From the NCBI GenBank assembly GCA_947174015.1, contig CAMWHJ010000002.1:1-64000 (forward strand): 64,000 bases of DNA, in the 5' to 3' direction. The notes beneath the pieces were generated by a model. The model searched no databases and had not been told where the DNA came from. It saw only the letters and a list, made by a program, of their open reading frames with translations. The position numbers were made by a program, and so were the translations under genes. Shown here one piece after another: positions 1 to 8,108 of this stretch; position 1 is the first letter of the stretch, and every line of letters begins with the position of its first letter. The DNA comes from an uncultured Lachnospiraceae bacterium. Its GTDB lineage: Bacteria > Bacillota > Clostridia > Lachnospirales > Lachnospiraceae.

Positions 1-53
1 CCACTTTTTCTTACGGTCTGTGCAGTAAATGCACAGACCTACTGAACAGTTAC
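1..53. repeat. IS66-type MITE, right end (cut by window edge)
   Basis: The right 53 bases match the right ends of the complete copies at 11675-11807 and 61420-61630. A perfect 10-bp stem (15-24 with 30-39, loop gtaaa) is followed by the terminal inverted repeat TACTGAACAGTTAC at 40-53. The left end lies outside the window. The element sits 8 bases past the stop codon of the RNase G gene. Confidence 0.85.
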
Positions 54-61
54 CAAAATCG

Positions 62-1264
62 TTACTTTGGTGATTTCATTTCCGATAAGGTGATCTGTTC
101 ATGCAAAGGCTTTTTCACCTTCTTGCGGGTAATTTCCACCAACTGCAAGCCGGTCATATCCACCAGATGTGTTGGAATCGGATCTGCTTTGAGAAAGCTT
201 TGCAGTTGGGATAACAGTGTTTTTCGATGTTCTTCCTTTGACAAATCAATAAAATCCACCAGAATAATTCCTGACAAATTGCGAAGTCTTATTTGGTTTG
301 CCACCTCTTGGGCGGCTTCCAAATTAATTTTCAGAAAAGTTTTTTCCTCGTCTTTGGATTTTCCGTCATATTTTCCAGTATTTACATCAATAACCGTACA
401 GGCTTCTGTGGGCTCAATTACCAGATAAGCACCGGATTTCAGCCAAACATTCTTTTGCAGTGCACGCTCAAAATCCCGACGCAGATTATAAAGTGCACAT
501 AAAGGAGGTGTGCTGTCCTCATAAAATACCAGCTTCTTCAAATCCTCAGGCTGATAATCCTCCAAGTAGGATTTTATTTCCTTATAAACTTGAGGGTCAT
601 CTGTAATGATTTTATCCAAAGTTCCCTCATAGGCATTTCGAATCTGTTGAATATAAAAATCCTCCGCCGTATATACTTTACTATATACCGTTCGGTATAT
701 CGAAGTTTCCACTAACTTTTTATATAGGGCAGAAAGACGTTGATACTCTGTCAACAGCTCCTCTGATGTGGCATTGCCGGCATTGGTACGCACCACAATG
801 CCAAAATTCCGTTCTGGAAGTGTGCAAAAGAAAGCTTTTAATTCCTCTCTTTTCTTTTTGGAAAACTTGTTGGACAGACCGATGGACTGATCTTTGGTGG
901 TAATTGCCATATATCTGCCTGGCAGGTTCAGATTCGAAGTAGCCACCGGATCTTTGGTTTTTAAAGCCTCCTTGGAAACCTGTACCAGTATTTCATCTCC
1001 CTGCACCAGTTCTGTTTTGCCGATACGCTTTACAAAAACTGGTTCCGGATTATCCTTTAGGGAATAATAGCAGGTTATATTGTCCTGAATCTGAACAAAG
1101 GCAGCTTGAATATTTTTTACCACCGTCATCACCTTGCCAACATAGATATTACCCAAAATCCGGCTGCTGTCCTTGGAACCACACTCAAACCATTGGGGCT
1201 TTCCATCCTGATAACCCGCTGCTACCAGACGAGAACCCATTTGTGTAATTACAATATTACTCAT
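62..1264 (-). CDS. rng: Ribonuclease E/G family protein
   Basis: Predicted single-strand endoribonuclease (RNase G/E family, rRNA and mRNA processing, cytoplasmic), 400 aa. An N-terminal S1-like segment (GNIYVGKV about residue 38) is followed by the catalytic DNase-I-like subdomain with VIDVNTG and ILVDFID, which hold the two metal-binding aspartates. The chain stops just after the LVEITRKK stretch, so the CPxC zinc-link motif and small C-terminal domain of E. coli RNase E/G are absent. This may be normal in the group. The ATG at 1264 is chosen because GGAG lies 9 nt upstream; an in-frame ATG at 1279 has no such site. The start overlaps the stop of the upstream gene by 8 bases, so it is the last gene of the radical-SAM/DUF2344/RNase G operon. 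A MITE begins 8 bases after the stop codon. Confidence 0.9.
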   Translation of the reverse strand: MSNIVITQMGSRLVAAGYQDGKPQWFECGSKDSSRILGNIYVGKVMTVVKNIQAAFVQIQDNITCYYSLKDNPEPVFVKRIGKTELVQGDEILVQVSKEALKTKDPVATSNLNLPGRYMAITTKDQSIGLSNKFSKKKREELKAFFCTLPERNFGIVVRTNAGNATSEELLTEYQRLSALYKKLVETSIYRTVYSKVYTAEDFYIQQIRNAYEGTLDKIITDDPQVYKEIKSYLEDYQPEDLKKLVFYEDSTPPLCALYNLRRDFERALQKNVWLKSGAYLVIEPTEACTVIDVNTGKYDGKSKDEEKTFLKINLEAAQEVANQIRLRNLSGIILVDFIDLSKEEHRKTLLSQLQSFLKADPIPTHLVDMTGLQLVEITRKKVKKPLHEQITLSEMKSPK

Positions 1265-1964
1265 GAAAATCATCTCCAAGGCTTTCTAATGATACAAATT
1301 GATGTTTTCCCTCTTGACCCAGATCTCCATATAGATCCAAACGCTTTATTTGCAGGGCAAACTCATCTAAGACAAATCCTTTTTGCTTCGCAAATTCATT
1401 GAAAATTAAGTCTGGTTTAATATTATTGGAACTTCCGGCACCGATAAAAAGATAAATTCCTTCTTCTCTCACTTCTACCTTATACATATAATCCTTTAAG
1501 TCAATTTCCCGTAGATTTTTCTTGGTCTGCTTGGTGACAATGATACTGTCCTGACTGCAAAATTCCAGAAATTGCTCCGGGGAAAACCCCTCCGGTTCAT
1601 GACCTTTTCGAAAGGTGATGATATAATCTGCCGCTGCCACCATACTCATGGCATTGCCTGCATTATCCGGCAGCATTTTGACACTTTTGACTGTGACACC
1701 CTCCACCATCACTTCATTGAGCCGTCGGCACATGTCCGCAGAGGAAGTGACAGAATTGGCTTCGATATCTAAATATTCCCCATCACTGTACACACCAACC
1801 CCCAAAGGCAATGCAAAAGACATAATCTGGTGGGGATTAAAGCCTTGAGAATAGGCAATATCAATCTCTGCCCGTCGCATTGCTTTCTGGAAATAACGCA
1901 TCATGTCCAAATGTCCAATAAATATCATCACATCGGATTTGGTAAATCTAATTCTTAGCTTCAA
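1257..1964 (-). CDS. TIGR03936/DUF2344 radical-SAM-associated protein
   Basis: A 235-aa protein beginning MKLRIRFTKSD and containing GHLDMMRYFQKAMRRA, typical of the DUF2344 family found next to TIGR03960 radical SAM proteins. Its biochemical role is not established; the fixed pairing suggests a shared RNA-related function with the two neighbours (inference). The start is taken as TTG at 1964 because GGAGGAGG lies about 8 nt upstream, inside the end of the preceding gene. The upstream in-frame ATG at 1994 has no ribosome binding site. It overlaps the radical SAM gene by 17 bases and RNase G by 8, indicating translational coupling. Confidence 0.85.
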   Translation of the reverse strand: MKLRIRFTKSDVMIFIGHLDMMRYFQKAMRRAEIDIAYSQGFNPHQIMSFALPLGVGVYSDGEYLDIEANSVTSSADMCRRLNEVMVEGVTVKSVKMLPDNAGNAMSMVAAADYIITFRKGHEPEGFSPEQFLEFCSQDSIIVTKQTKKNLREIDLKDYMYKVEVREEGIYLFIGAGSSNNIKPDLIFNEFAKQKGFVLDEFALQIKRLDLYGDLGQEGKHQFVSLESLGDDFHE

Positions 1965-3813
1965 AGCACACACCTCCTCCAAATTTTGCAGCACCGCAGC
2001 CTTGACATGCCATGCGGCAGTTGGGTGTTACCACTTCCTCCTTGGCACGCTGCCATTCCCGCTTTAAAAATTCTTTGGAAACACCCACATCGATAAAATC
2101 CCACGGAAGAATTTCATCAAGTTCCCTCTCTCGTCCGGTATAGAACATAATATCCAGACCTTCCTCCTGAAAGGCCTCCATCCACAAATCATTCCGGAAC
2201 GTCTCCGACCATGCATCATACAGACAGCCCTTTTCATAAGCCCGCAAAATTGCCCTGGCAACTCTGCGGTCGCCCCGTGCCAATACACCTTCCAAAACCG
2301 TTACATCTGCCTCGTGATAGTTGTACTTGATGCTCTTTTTGTTTAACTGGGCTTTTACTTCATCATTAACAATATGTGCCTTCTCCAAAAATTCCTCTTT
2401 TGTATTCATGGATGCCCACTGAAACGGAGTGAACGGCTTGGGCACAAAGAAGGAGGAACTCGCCACAATCTGTACCTTGCCGTTTCGTTGTTCCTTTGGA
2501 ATCTCATAATAACGTTCGGCAATTTTTTCCGAAAGATGGGCAATGCCCTTAATATCTTCCTCTGTTTCTGTGGGCAGTCCCAACATAAAGTAAAGCTTCA
2601 CCCGGTTCCAGCCGGCTTCAAAGGCAAGTCCGGCACCCCTCAGAATAATCTCCTCTGTAAGTCCTTTGTTAATCACATCACGCATGCGCTGTGATCCTGC
2701 CTCCGGTGCAAAGGTCAGGCTGCTCTTTCGCACATCCTGAACCTTGCTCATCACATCTAAAGAAAAGGCATCAATACGAAGTGACGGCAGAGATACATTT
2801 ACCCCTTGTCCCTTAAATTCATCAATCAAAAAATTCACCAGAGGCCCCAACTGTGAATAGTCACTGGAGCTTAAGGAACTTAAGGAAATCTCCTCATGAC
2901 CAGTGTTCTTTAATATCTTGTAGGCTTTCTCCTTCAGCATATCAACATCCCGTTCTCTCACCGGTCGGTAAACCATACCTGCCTGACAAAAACGACAGCC
3001 TCGGATACAGCCCCTTTGAATTTCCAGCACCACTCTGTCCTGCGTTGCTTTAATAAAAGGTACCACCGGCTTTTCCGGATAATAAGTGTTTGTTAAATCC
3101 ATAACAATCTCTTTTTGAATAACAGCAGGCATATCCGGATACTTGGGGCGAAATTCCCGGATGGTACCGTCTTCCTTATAATCTACCTGATACATGGAAG
3201 GGGCATAGATTCCCGGCAGTTTTCCTGCCTGACGAAGAAATTCCTCTCTGGATTTCCCTTGTTCTTTATATTCCTTATATAAATCTAAAAGAGTACGATA
3301 AATGGTTTCGCCCTCTCCCATATAGAACAGATCAAAAAAGTCTGCCAAAGGCTCCGGATTATAAGAACAAGGACCACCGCCTATCACAATGGGATCTTCC
3401 CATGTCCGTTCTGCTGCCGTCAGTGAAATCTTGCTTAAATCCAATACCTGTAATATATTGGTGTAACACATTTCGTATTGTATAGTAATACCCAAAAAAT
3501 CAAATTCCTTTACCGCATCCTGACTTTCCAACGCAAATAAAGGAATATTCTGCTGACGCATGATTTTATCCAAATCCATCCAGGGAGAATAGACCCGTTC
3601 GCACCACACATCCTCCCATTGGTTAAACATATCGTACAAGATCTGGATACCCAAATGGGACATGCCTATCTCATATACATCAGGAAAACACATGGCAAAT
3701 CGTACAGAAATATCTTTCAAATTCTTCTGTACACTATTTACTTCATTGCCGATGTATCTTGCCGGCTTCTCAATTTTCAATAATATTTCATCTGCTAATG
3801 CCTGTTTTCTCAC
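1948..3813 (-). CDS. TIGR03960-type B12-binding/radical SAM protein
   Basis: A 621-aa protein with an N-terminal cobalamin-binding-like region (FPDVYEIGMSHLG), a radical SAM core with the CIRGCRFC (CxxxCxxC) cluster motif near residue 270, and a cysteine-rich C-terminus (CRMACQGCGAAKFGGGVC). It belongs to the YgiQ-like TIGR03960 family; the substrate is unknown. The start is GTG at 3813 behind GGAGG with 6 nt spacing. It is the first gene of the operon with DUF2344 and RNase G. Two perfect palindromes lie just upstream (3838-3858 and 3867-3905) and may be control sites. Confidence 0.87.
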   Translation of the reverse strand: MRKQALADEILLKIEKPARYIGNEVNSVQKNLKDISVRFAMCFPDVYEIGMSHLGIQILYDMFNQWEDVWCERVYSPWMDLDKIMRQQNIPLFALESQDAVKEFDFLGITIQYEMCYTNILQVLDLSKISLTAAERTWEDPIVIGGGPCSYNPEPLADFFDLFYMGEGETIYRTLLDLYKEYKEQGKSREEFLRQAGKLPGIYAPSMYQVDYKEDGTIREFRPKYPDMPAVIQKEIVMDLTNTYYPEKPVVPFIKATQDRVVLEIQRGCIRGCRFCQAGMVYRPVRERDVDMLKEKAYKILKNTGHEEISLSSLSSSDYSQLGPLVNFLIDEFKGQGVNVSLPSLRIDAFSLDVMSKVQDVRKSSLTFAPEAGSQRMRDVINKGLTEEIILRGAGLAFEAGWNRVKLYFMLGLPTETEEDIKGIAHLSEKIAERYYEIPKEQRNGKVQIVASSSFFVPKPFTPFQWASMNTKEEFLEKAHIVNDEVKAQLNKKSIKYNYHEADVTVLEGVLARGDRRVARAILRAYEKGCLYDAWSETFRNDLWMEAFQEEGLDIMFYTGRERELDEILPWDFIDVGVSKEFLKREWQRAKEEVVTPNCRMACQGCGAAKFGGGVCFEAKN

Positions 3814-3837
3814 ACTGTCCCTCCAATTATCTGTCTG

Positions 3838-3858
3838 TTGACAAATCTATTTTGTCAA
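3838..3858. promoter_or_regulatory. Palindrome TTGACAAA-5-TTTGTCAA
   Basis: A perfect 8-bp inverted repeat with a 5-nt centre (tctat), 25 bases upstream of the GTG start of the radical SAM operon. On either strand it also reads as a TTGACA-type -35 hexamer. It could be a repressor site over the promoter; this is inferred from shape only. Confidence 0.4.
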
Positions 3859-3866
3859 TAAATTTC

Positions 3867-3905
3867 GTACAGTGAATATTCGGACAAGCGTAATATTCAC
3901 TGTAC
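3867..3905. promoter_or_regulatory. Perfect 14-bp palindrome upstream of the radical SAM operon
   Basis: GTACAGTGAATATT at 3867-3880 is mirrored exactly at 3892-3905 around the 11-nt centre cggacaagcgt. It lies between the divergent radical SAM operon and pilT. It has no T-run, so a dimeric-protein operator or a structured 5' leader of the minus-strand transcript is more likely than a terminator. Confidence 0.5.
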
Positions 3906-4159
3906 TAGTATACCAAATGAAGCCCTGTTTGTATATAGGTAAAATTCTGCCCTGCTTTCCGTAGGTCTCAAACCACAGTATTGGCTATTTTTTATAGGTT
4001 TGATACATAACCCCTTCGTAAACTGTTGCATTTTTATTAACTTTTTACTAACCTTTCGTAAACTATTTTGACAATACACTTGCAAAATGATATTTTTTTC
4101 AGTATAATTTTAAACAGATATATACTATTTGAACAAAAAATAATAAGGGAGAAATGAAA
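3906..4159 (+). promoter_or_regulatory. Upstream region and promoter of pilT
   Basis: No gene is credible here. A sigma-A-like promoter is visible: -35 TTGCAA at 4080-4085, 17-nt spacer, -10 TATAAT at 4103-4108. Two near-identical direct repeats reading TTCGTAAACT.TT (4014-4027 and 4054-4067) lie 40 bp apart, about four helical turns, just upstream of the -35 and could be activator sites. The ribosome binding site GGGAG ends at 4151. Confidence 0.55.
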
Positions 4160-5218
4160 ATGGATTTTACGATTGAAGATTTATTAACCACTGCAACAAA
4201 AAATCATTCCTCAGATTTACATATTTCTGTTGGAATCCCCCCCAAAATGCGTGTTCACGGTGAATTACAGAACATGCCTTATCCACGTTTGACACCGGAA
4301 GACACGGTGGAGCTGTTACGCCCCGTTTTAGACAAGCGTACACAGGCTATTCTGGATGATAAGGGTGAGGTTGACTTCTCTCATGCCATCGGCTCGGTAG
4401 GACGTTTCCGTGTGAATATCTTTAAGCAAAAGGAAACTCTGGCTGCAGTAATGCGTGTTATCACCACTAAGATTCCCGAAGCAAAAAAACTGGGGGTACC
4501 TCAGGCAGTAATCAATCTGACAGAACGCAAGAGAGGTCTGGTGCTGGTAACAGGACCAACCGGTAGTGGTAAGTCTACTACTCTTGCCTCCTTAATTGAT
4601 ATTATTAACCAGAAAAGAACAAATCATATTGTAACATTGGAGGACCCCATCGAGTATTTGCATACACATAAAAACTGTATTGTAAATCAAAGAGAGATTG
4701 GTCTGGATACCCAGTCCTATGGAAATGCTTTGCGTGCCGTACTCCGTGAAGACCCGGATGTTATTCTGGTAGGAGAAATGCGTGACCTTGAGACAATTTC
4801 CACAGCGATTACCGCTGCTGAAACAGGTCACTTAGTATTTTCCACATTACATACCATCGGTGCTTCGGCAACCATTGACCGTATTATCGACGTATTTCCG
4901 CCCCATCAGCAGCAACAGATTCGTACCCAGTTAGGCTTCGTATTGGAAGGTGTTATCTCTCAACAGTTGATTCCAACCTCTGACGGTGAGGGACGTGTGG
5001 CTGCATTTGAAGTAATGCTTGGTACTCCTGCTATTAAGAGCTTAATTCGTGAATGTAAGAATCACCAGATTGATTCCATCGTTCAGGTAAATAAGAAAAT
5101 TGGAATGCAGACCATGGATGACTGTATTTTTGAGTTGTTCCAGAGTGAGCGTATCAATGCCAAGGAAGCTTTGGAGTTTTCGGTTGATAAGATTGCTATG
5201 GAGAAAAAATTGTATTAA
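4160..5218 (+). CDS. pilT: PilT-type type IV pilus retraction ATPase
   Basis: A 352-aa secretion/pilus ATPase. Visible motifs are Walker A GPTGSGKST, the Asp-box region LEDPIEYLH, Walker B DPDVILVGEMRD and the TAAETGHLVFSTLHT stretch that corresponds to the PilT AIRAGHL box. Proteins of this family power pilus depolymerisation at the inner face of the membrane. The ATG at 4160 gives an 8-nt spacing from GGGAG; the in-frame ATG at 4154 would leave only 2 nt. No pilin, PilB, PilC or PilM-type gene is nearby, so the gene stands alone here. Confidence 0.9.
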   Translation: MDFTIEDLLTTATKNHSSDLHISVGIPPKMRVHGELQNMPYPRLTPEDTVELLRPVLDKRTQAILDDKGEVDFSHAIGSVGRFRVNIFKQKETLAAVMRVITTKIPEAKKLGVPQAVINLTERKRGLVLVTGPTGSGKSTTLASLIDIINQKRTNHIVTLEDPIEYLHTHKNCIVNQREIGLDTQSYGNALRAVLREDPDVILVGEMRDLETISTAITAAETGHLVFSTLHTIGASATIDRIIDVFPPHQQQQIRTQLGFVLEGVISQQLIPTSDGEGRVAAFEVMLGTPAIKSLIRECKNHQIDSIVQVNKKIGMQTMDDCIFELFQSERINAKEALEFSVDKIAMEKKLY

Positions 5219-5430
5219 ATCATATGGTGAGTCGCTCAGTATTGTTGCTGTGTCATGATTATTTAAGTGGCAGCTATCAGATTTTTCCTTAGAGATAGTC
5301 TTTCAATATTGTTGCGGTGTCATCTTTGATTGCTTGATACAAATTTTTTTAATGGAATACGAAATTTGAATTTGTGTAAGTTAAGAAAATAAAATTATAT
5401 TATTATTATTGAAAAAACGGAGTGATTGAA
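5219..5430 (+). other. Intergenic region with imperfect 21-bp direct repeat
   Basis: No gene is seen. Two 21-base segments (5236-5256 and 5303-5323) differ at two positions and share TATTGTTGC and GTGTCAT. The stretch before the next gene is very AT-rich. A GGAG at 5419-5422 serves the next gene. Confidence 0.35.
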
Positions 5431-6126
5431 ATGACAGAATCAGAATTAAGAGAAAAGGCTTCTGCGATTCACGCTCAGCTCAGTGATAAAACGGTATCGA
5501 ATGAGGCAATTATCCTCCAAATCAAAGAGATTCCCGAACTTGTTCGTGCAAAACTTATGTCGGATGAAAATCTGTTTCTTGAGTCAGTGTTTTCAAACAG
5601 GTTTCCTGTAGCAATAGCCTTAAGCGATATGGGTGCCGATATCCATCGGACATTTAAAGGCAGTATTTTCAAAGGTAACGCATTGAATGTAGTCCATTCT
5701 CCTAAAGAGGCGGAGTGGCTTCTTGACCATGGGGTTAAAATTGAAAAAAATCTGCTGCTGTCCCAACCGTTCCTAAACCCTGCGATTATGGCGGCGGAGC
5801 ATAACGACACGACCATGCTGCTCTATTGGCTTGACAAGCAAAAAGAAATCTTTGCAGATGATGCGGAATACGTTCAGGAACTTTACTATGCGGCCATAGA
5901 TATGGTGTCCATGATGAATCAATACAATATGCTTGCCTGTGTGATTGCGAACGAAGAGCTATATAACATTCTCAAAGACATCTATTCCAAAACCGATGAT
6001 ACAAGTTCCATCCGTTTGTACCTTAACGCATTAAAGTACATTGATGACAAAAATTTGGATGCCAGAAAAAAAGAGCTGCGAAAGATACTGAATACAAGGA
6101 AAAAGGAATTGTCTTCTAAGGCATAA
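5431..6126 (+). CDS. Ankyrin-repeat-like hypothetical protein
   Basis: A 231-aa soluble, helix-rich protein. The middle (IALSDMGADIHRTF... LNVVHSPKEAEWLLDHGVKI... NPAIMAAEHNDTTMLLYWL) resembles degenerate ankyrin repeats, and the C-terminus is strongly basic (KKELRKILNTRKKEL). No catalytic motif is visible. Such proteins occur as immunity or protein-binding partners in toxin systems, but no toxin gene is adjacent, so no function is assigned. The start is ATG at 5431, 8 nt from GGAG. It is monocistronic, closed by a bidirectional terminator. Confidence 0.7.
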   Translation: MTESELREKASAIHAQLSDKTVSNEAIILQIKEIPELVRAKLMSDENLFLESVFSNRFPVAIALSDMGADIHRTFKGSIFKGNALNVVHSPKEAEWLLDHGVKIEKNLLLSQPFLNPAIMAAEHNDTTMLLYWLDKQKEIFADDAEYVQELYYAAIDMVSMMNQYNMLACVIANEELYNILKDIYSKTDDTSSIRLYLNALKYIDDKNLDARKKELRKILNTRKKELSSKA

Positions 6127-6172
6127 GCACCTGATTGTAGAGAGAAACAATTTCCAATTAAGAGGATATAAG

Positions 6173-6204
6173 AAAACCGCCAGTTATTAACCGGCGGTTT
6201 TTTC
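6173..6204. terminator. Bidirectional intrinsic terminator
   Basis: The stem AAACCGCC (6174-6181) pairs with GGCGGTTT (6193-6200) around an 11-nt loop. A T-run follows on the plus strand and a short T-run on the minus strand. It lies between two convergent genes and can end both. Confidence 0.8.
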
Positions 6205-6265
6205 ATACCCTTTTTTGTGTGTATCTGTCAGATAAAAACGCACTTTTTCCCACATGCCTCACCTT

Positions 6266-7957
6266 TTATATCGTTCCCAGTACATCCACAAAAGAAAGCT
6301 CACTTAATTCTTCAATACTTGGTTCCGGCAAAACAATAATACGATTTGCCTGATTTGTTACAATTTTTTCAAATACATTGCGTATTCCTCTGGCATTGCC
6401 AAAATCCCTGCGCTTTTTCTCATTCATATTTGCCAGCATCTCTTTGAGGCTTTCAATGGCCTCCTCTGTGAAAAACATGGCAGATTTCTCAGCCATTTTA
6501 ATGAGAATTTCCAACAGTTCTTCATTGGAATAATCTTCAAACTCGATAAATTTATTAAAACGGGAGACCAAACCAGTATTGGACTTTAGAAAACTTTTCA
6601 TTTCCTCCTTATACCCTGCCACAATCACTACCAAATCATTACGGTTGTCCTCCATAAGCTTTACAAGGGTGTCAATAGCTTCACCACCAAAATCGGCTCC
6701 CATAATATCCCTATTTGCAAGAGCGTAGGCTTCATCAATAAAAAGCACGCCACCCTTTGCTTTCTCCACTACCTCTGTTACCTTCATGGCAGTCTGACCA
6801 ATATAGCCAGCCACCAAGCCGGCTCTGTCTGTTTCTATAAAAGACCCCTTTGAAAGTATCCCCAATTCCTTATAAATGCCTGCTACAATACGGGCAACCG
6901 TAGTCTTACCCGTTCCCGGATTCCCTGTAAATACCATGTGATATGACATGTTCATTTGGGGCATATTGTGTTCTTTCCGCAGCTTGCGTACACGAATTAG
7001 ATTCACCAGAGACTGCATTTCCGATTTTACATTTTCTAATCCCACCAAATCATTTAACTCTTTCATAAGCTTTTCTAAGGCAGCCGCACGCTTGGCAGCT
7101 TTCACTGCCTCCATCTCATCCTTTGCCTGCTTGGCAGCCTTGGAAATCTCCTCCTCTGTCAGATGAAATGTCTTTTCCTTTGGTGGATAAGTTTCCGCCC
7201 CCTGGGATCCATTGCCATTGTCCGCAAGGATATCTTCCATAGGAGGCTCATCATACGCAGGTTGTTTTTCTATGCTTTTTTCTCTGACAGTATTCAATGA
7301 GCTATGCTTTTCCGCCTCTTTTTTTCGGGCTTTTTTCAAAGCAATTCTCCTTTTCTCTGCCTTTTCATCATATACATGCCCCGTTTTAAAATACTCACTG
7401 CATATCTTACGAAAAATGTATTTTTCATCAATTTCCATCAGGTATAACAGCTCGGAAGATACAAATGCCTGTACCTGCTTAAAATAAGCACGTATATAGC
7501 TTACTGCTGCCGTTCCTTTTTCTTGGTTTAAATATGCCATGGCAAGAAAAATATTTAATAATGTGTCAGTAAACATTTCCGCTAAATTTGTCTCATTTCT
7601 ACTGTCCTTTAAGGCACAAAGCTGCAGCAAAATAGGTGGGGACGATATCAGTTTTTCCGCATGGGAGATACATTCCTGCGAGATTGGTCCCTCCGTTGGT
7701 ATCTCCAACAGATTTCTATCTGGAACAGAAAGCACAAACTGACGTTCTTCTTCTGTGAGTCTGTTATTATATATGGGATAAAGAAGTAAAAATGACTGCA
7801 CATAAAGATCTAATGCTTCACCGATACTGTATTTCAAAAACCTCTCTGGTTCATTCCAGTAACCTTCCATCTCCAATATTTTACAGTGATAAAGAATTGT
7901 ATTATAATTTTCTTTTGCTATTGTAAATAACTCTTCGTTTGAGTATGTTTGTACCAT
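6266..7957 (-). CDS. CbxX/SpoVK-type AAA+ ATPase
   Basis: A 563-aa protein. The N-terminal ~270 residues are helical, with a charged low-complexity linker (KKARKKEAEKH). The C-terminal AAA+ domain carries Walker A GNPGTGKTT, Walker B GGVLFIDEAYAL, the sensor region VVIVAGYKEEM and a C-terminal lid (FGNARGIRNVFE). It belongs to the CbbX/CfxQ/SpoVK group of remodelling ATPases; the client is unknown. The start is ATG at 7957 behind GGGAG. It lies directly downstream, on the same strand, of the DUF4132/MoxR operon but is separated by 150 bp, so membership of that operon is uncertain. Confidence 0.82.
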   Translation of the reverse strand: MVQTYSNEELFTIAKENYNTILYHCKILEMEGYWNEPERFLKYSIGEALDLYVQSFLLLYPIYNNRLTEEERQFVLSVPDRNLLEIPTEGPISQECISHAEKLISSPPILLQLCALKDSRNETNLAEMFTDTLLNIFLAMAYLNQEKGTAAVSYIRAYFKQVQAFVSSELLYLMEIDEKYIFRKICSEYFKTGHVYDEKAEKRRIALKKARKKEAEKHSSLNTVREKSIEKQPAYDEPPMEDILADNGNGSQGAETYPPKEKTFHLTEEEISKAAKQAKDEMEAVKAAKRAAALEKLMKELNDLVGLENVKSEMQSLVNLIRVRKLRKEHNMPQMNMSYHMVFTGNPGTGKTTVARIVAGIYKELGILSKGSFIETDRAGLVAGYIGQTAMKVTEVVEKAKGGVLFIDEAYALANRDIMGADFGGEAIDTLVKLMEDNRNDLVVIVAGYKEEMKSFLKSNTGLVSRFNKFIEFEDYSNEELLEILIKMAEKSAMFFTEEAIESLKEMLANMNEKKRRDFGNARGIRNVFEKIVTNQANRIIVLPEPSIEELSELSFVDVLGTI

Positions 7958-8108
7958 TATGCTCCCTTTCCTTTACTCTGCCTATTTATATTCCCAATTA
8001 AAACCATAATATCATATTTTTAGTAAATTGCATATCTCTATTTTTTAGAAAAAACAGGTAAGTATCATGTGGTTTGGTGTGTAAAACCAAACAGGAATAG
8101 ATAGTTAC

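Noticed and set aside
3897..4085. 62-codon minus-strand frame between the radical SAM operon and pilT
   Set aside because: It covers the pilT promoter and part of a palindrome, has no ribosome binding site and no protein-like composition.
5236..5323. Pair of 21-bp imperfect direct repeats as a CRISPR-like array
   Set aside because: Only two copies, 46-bp spacing, no cas genes; treated as a simple direct repeat.
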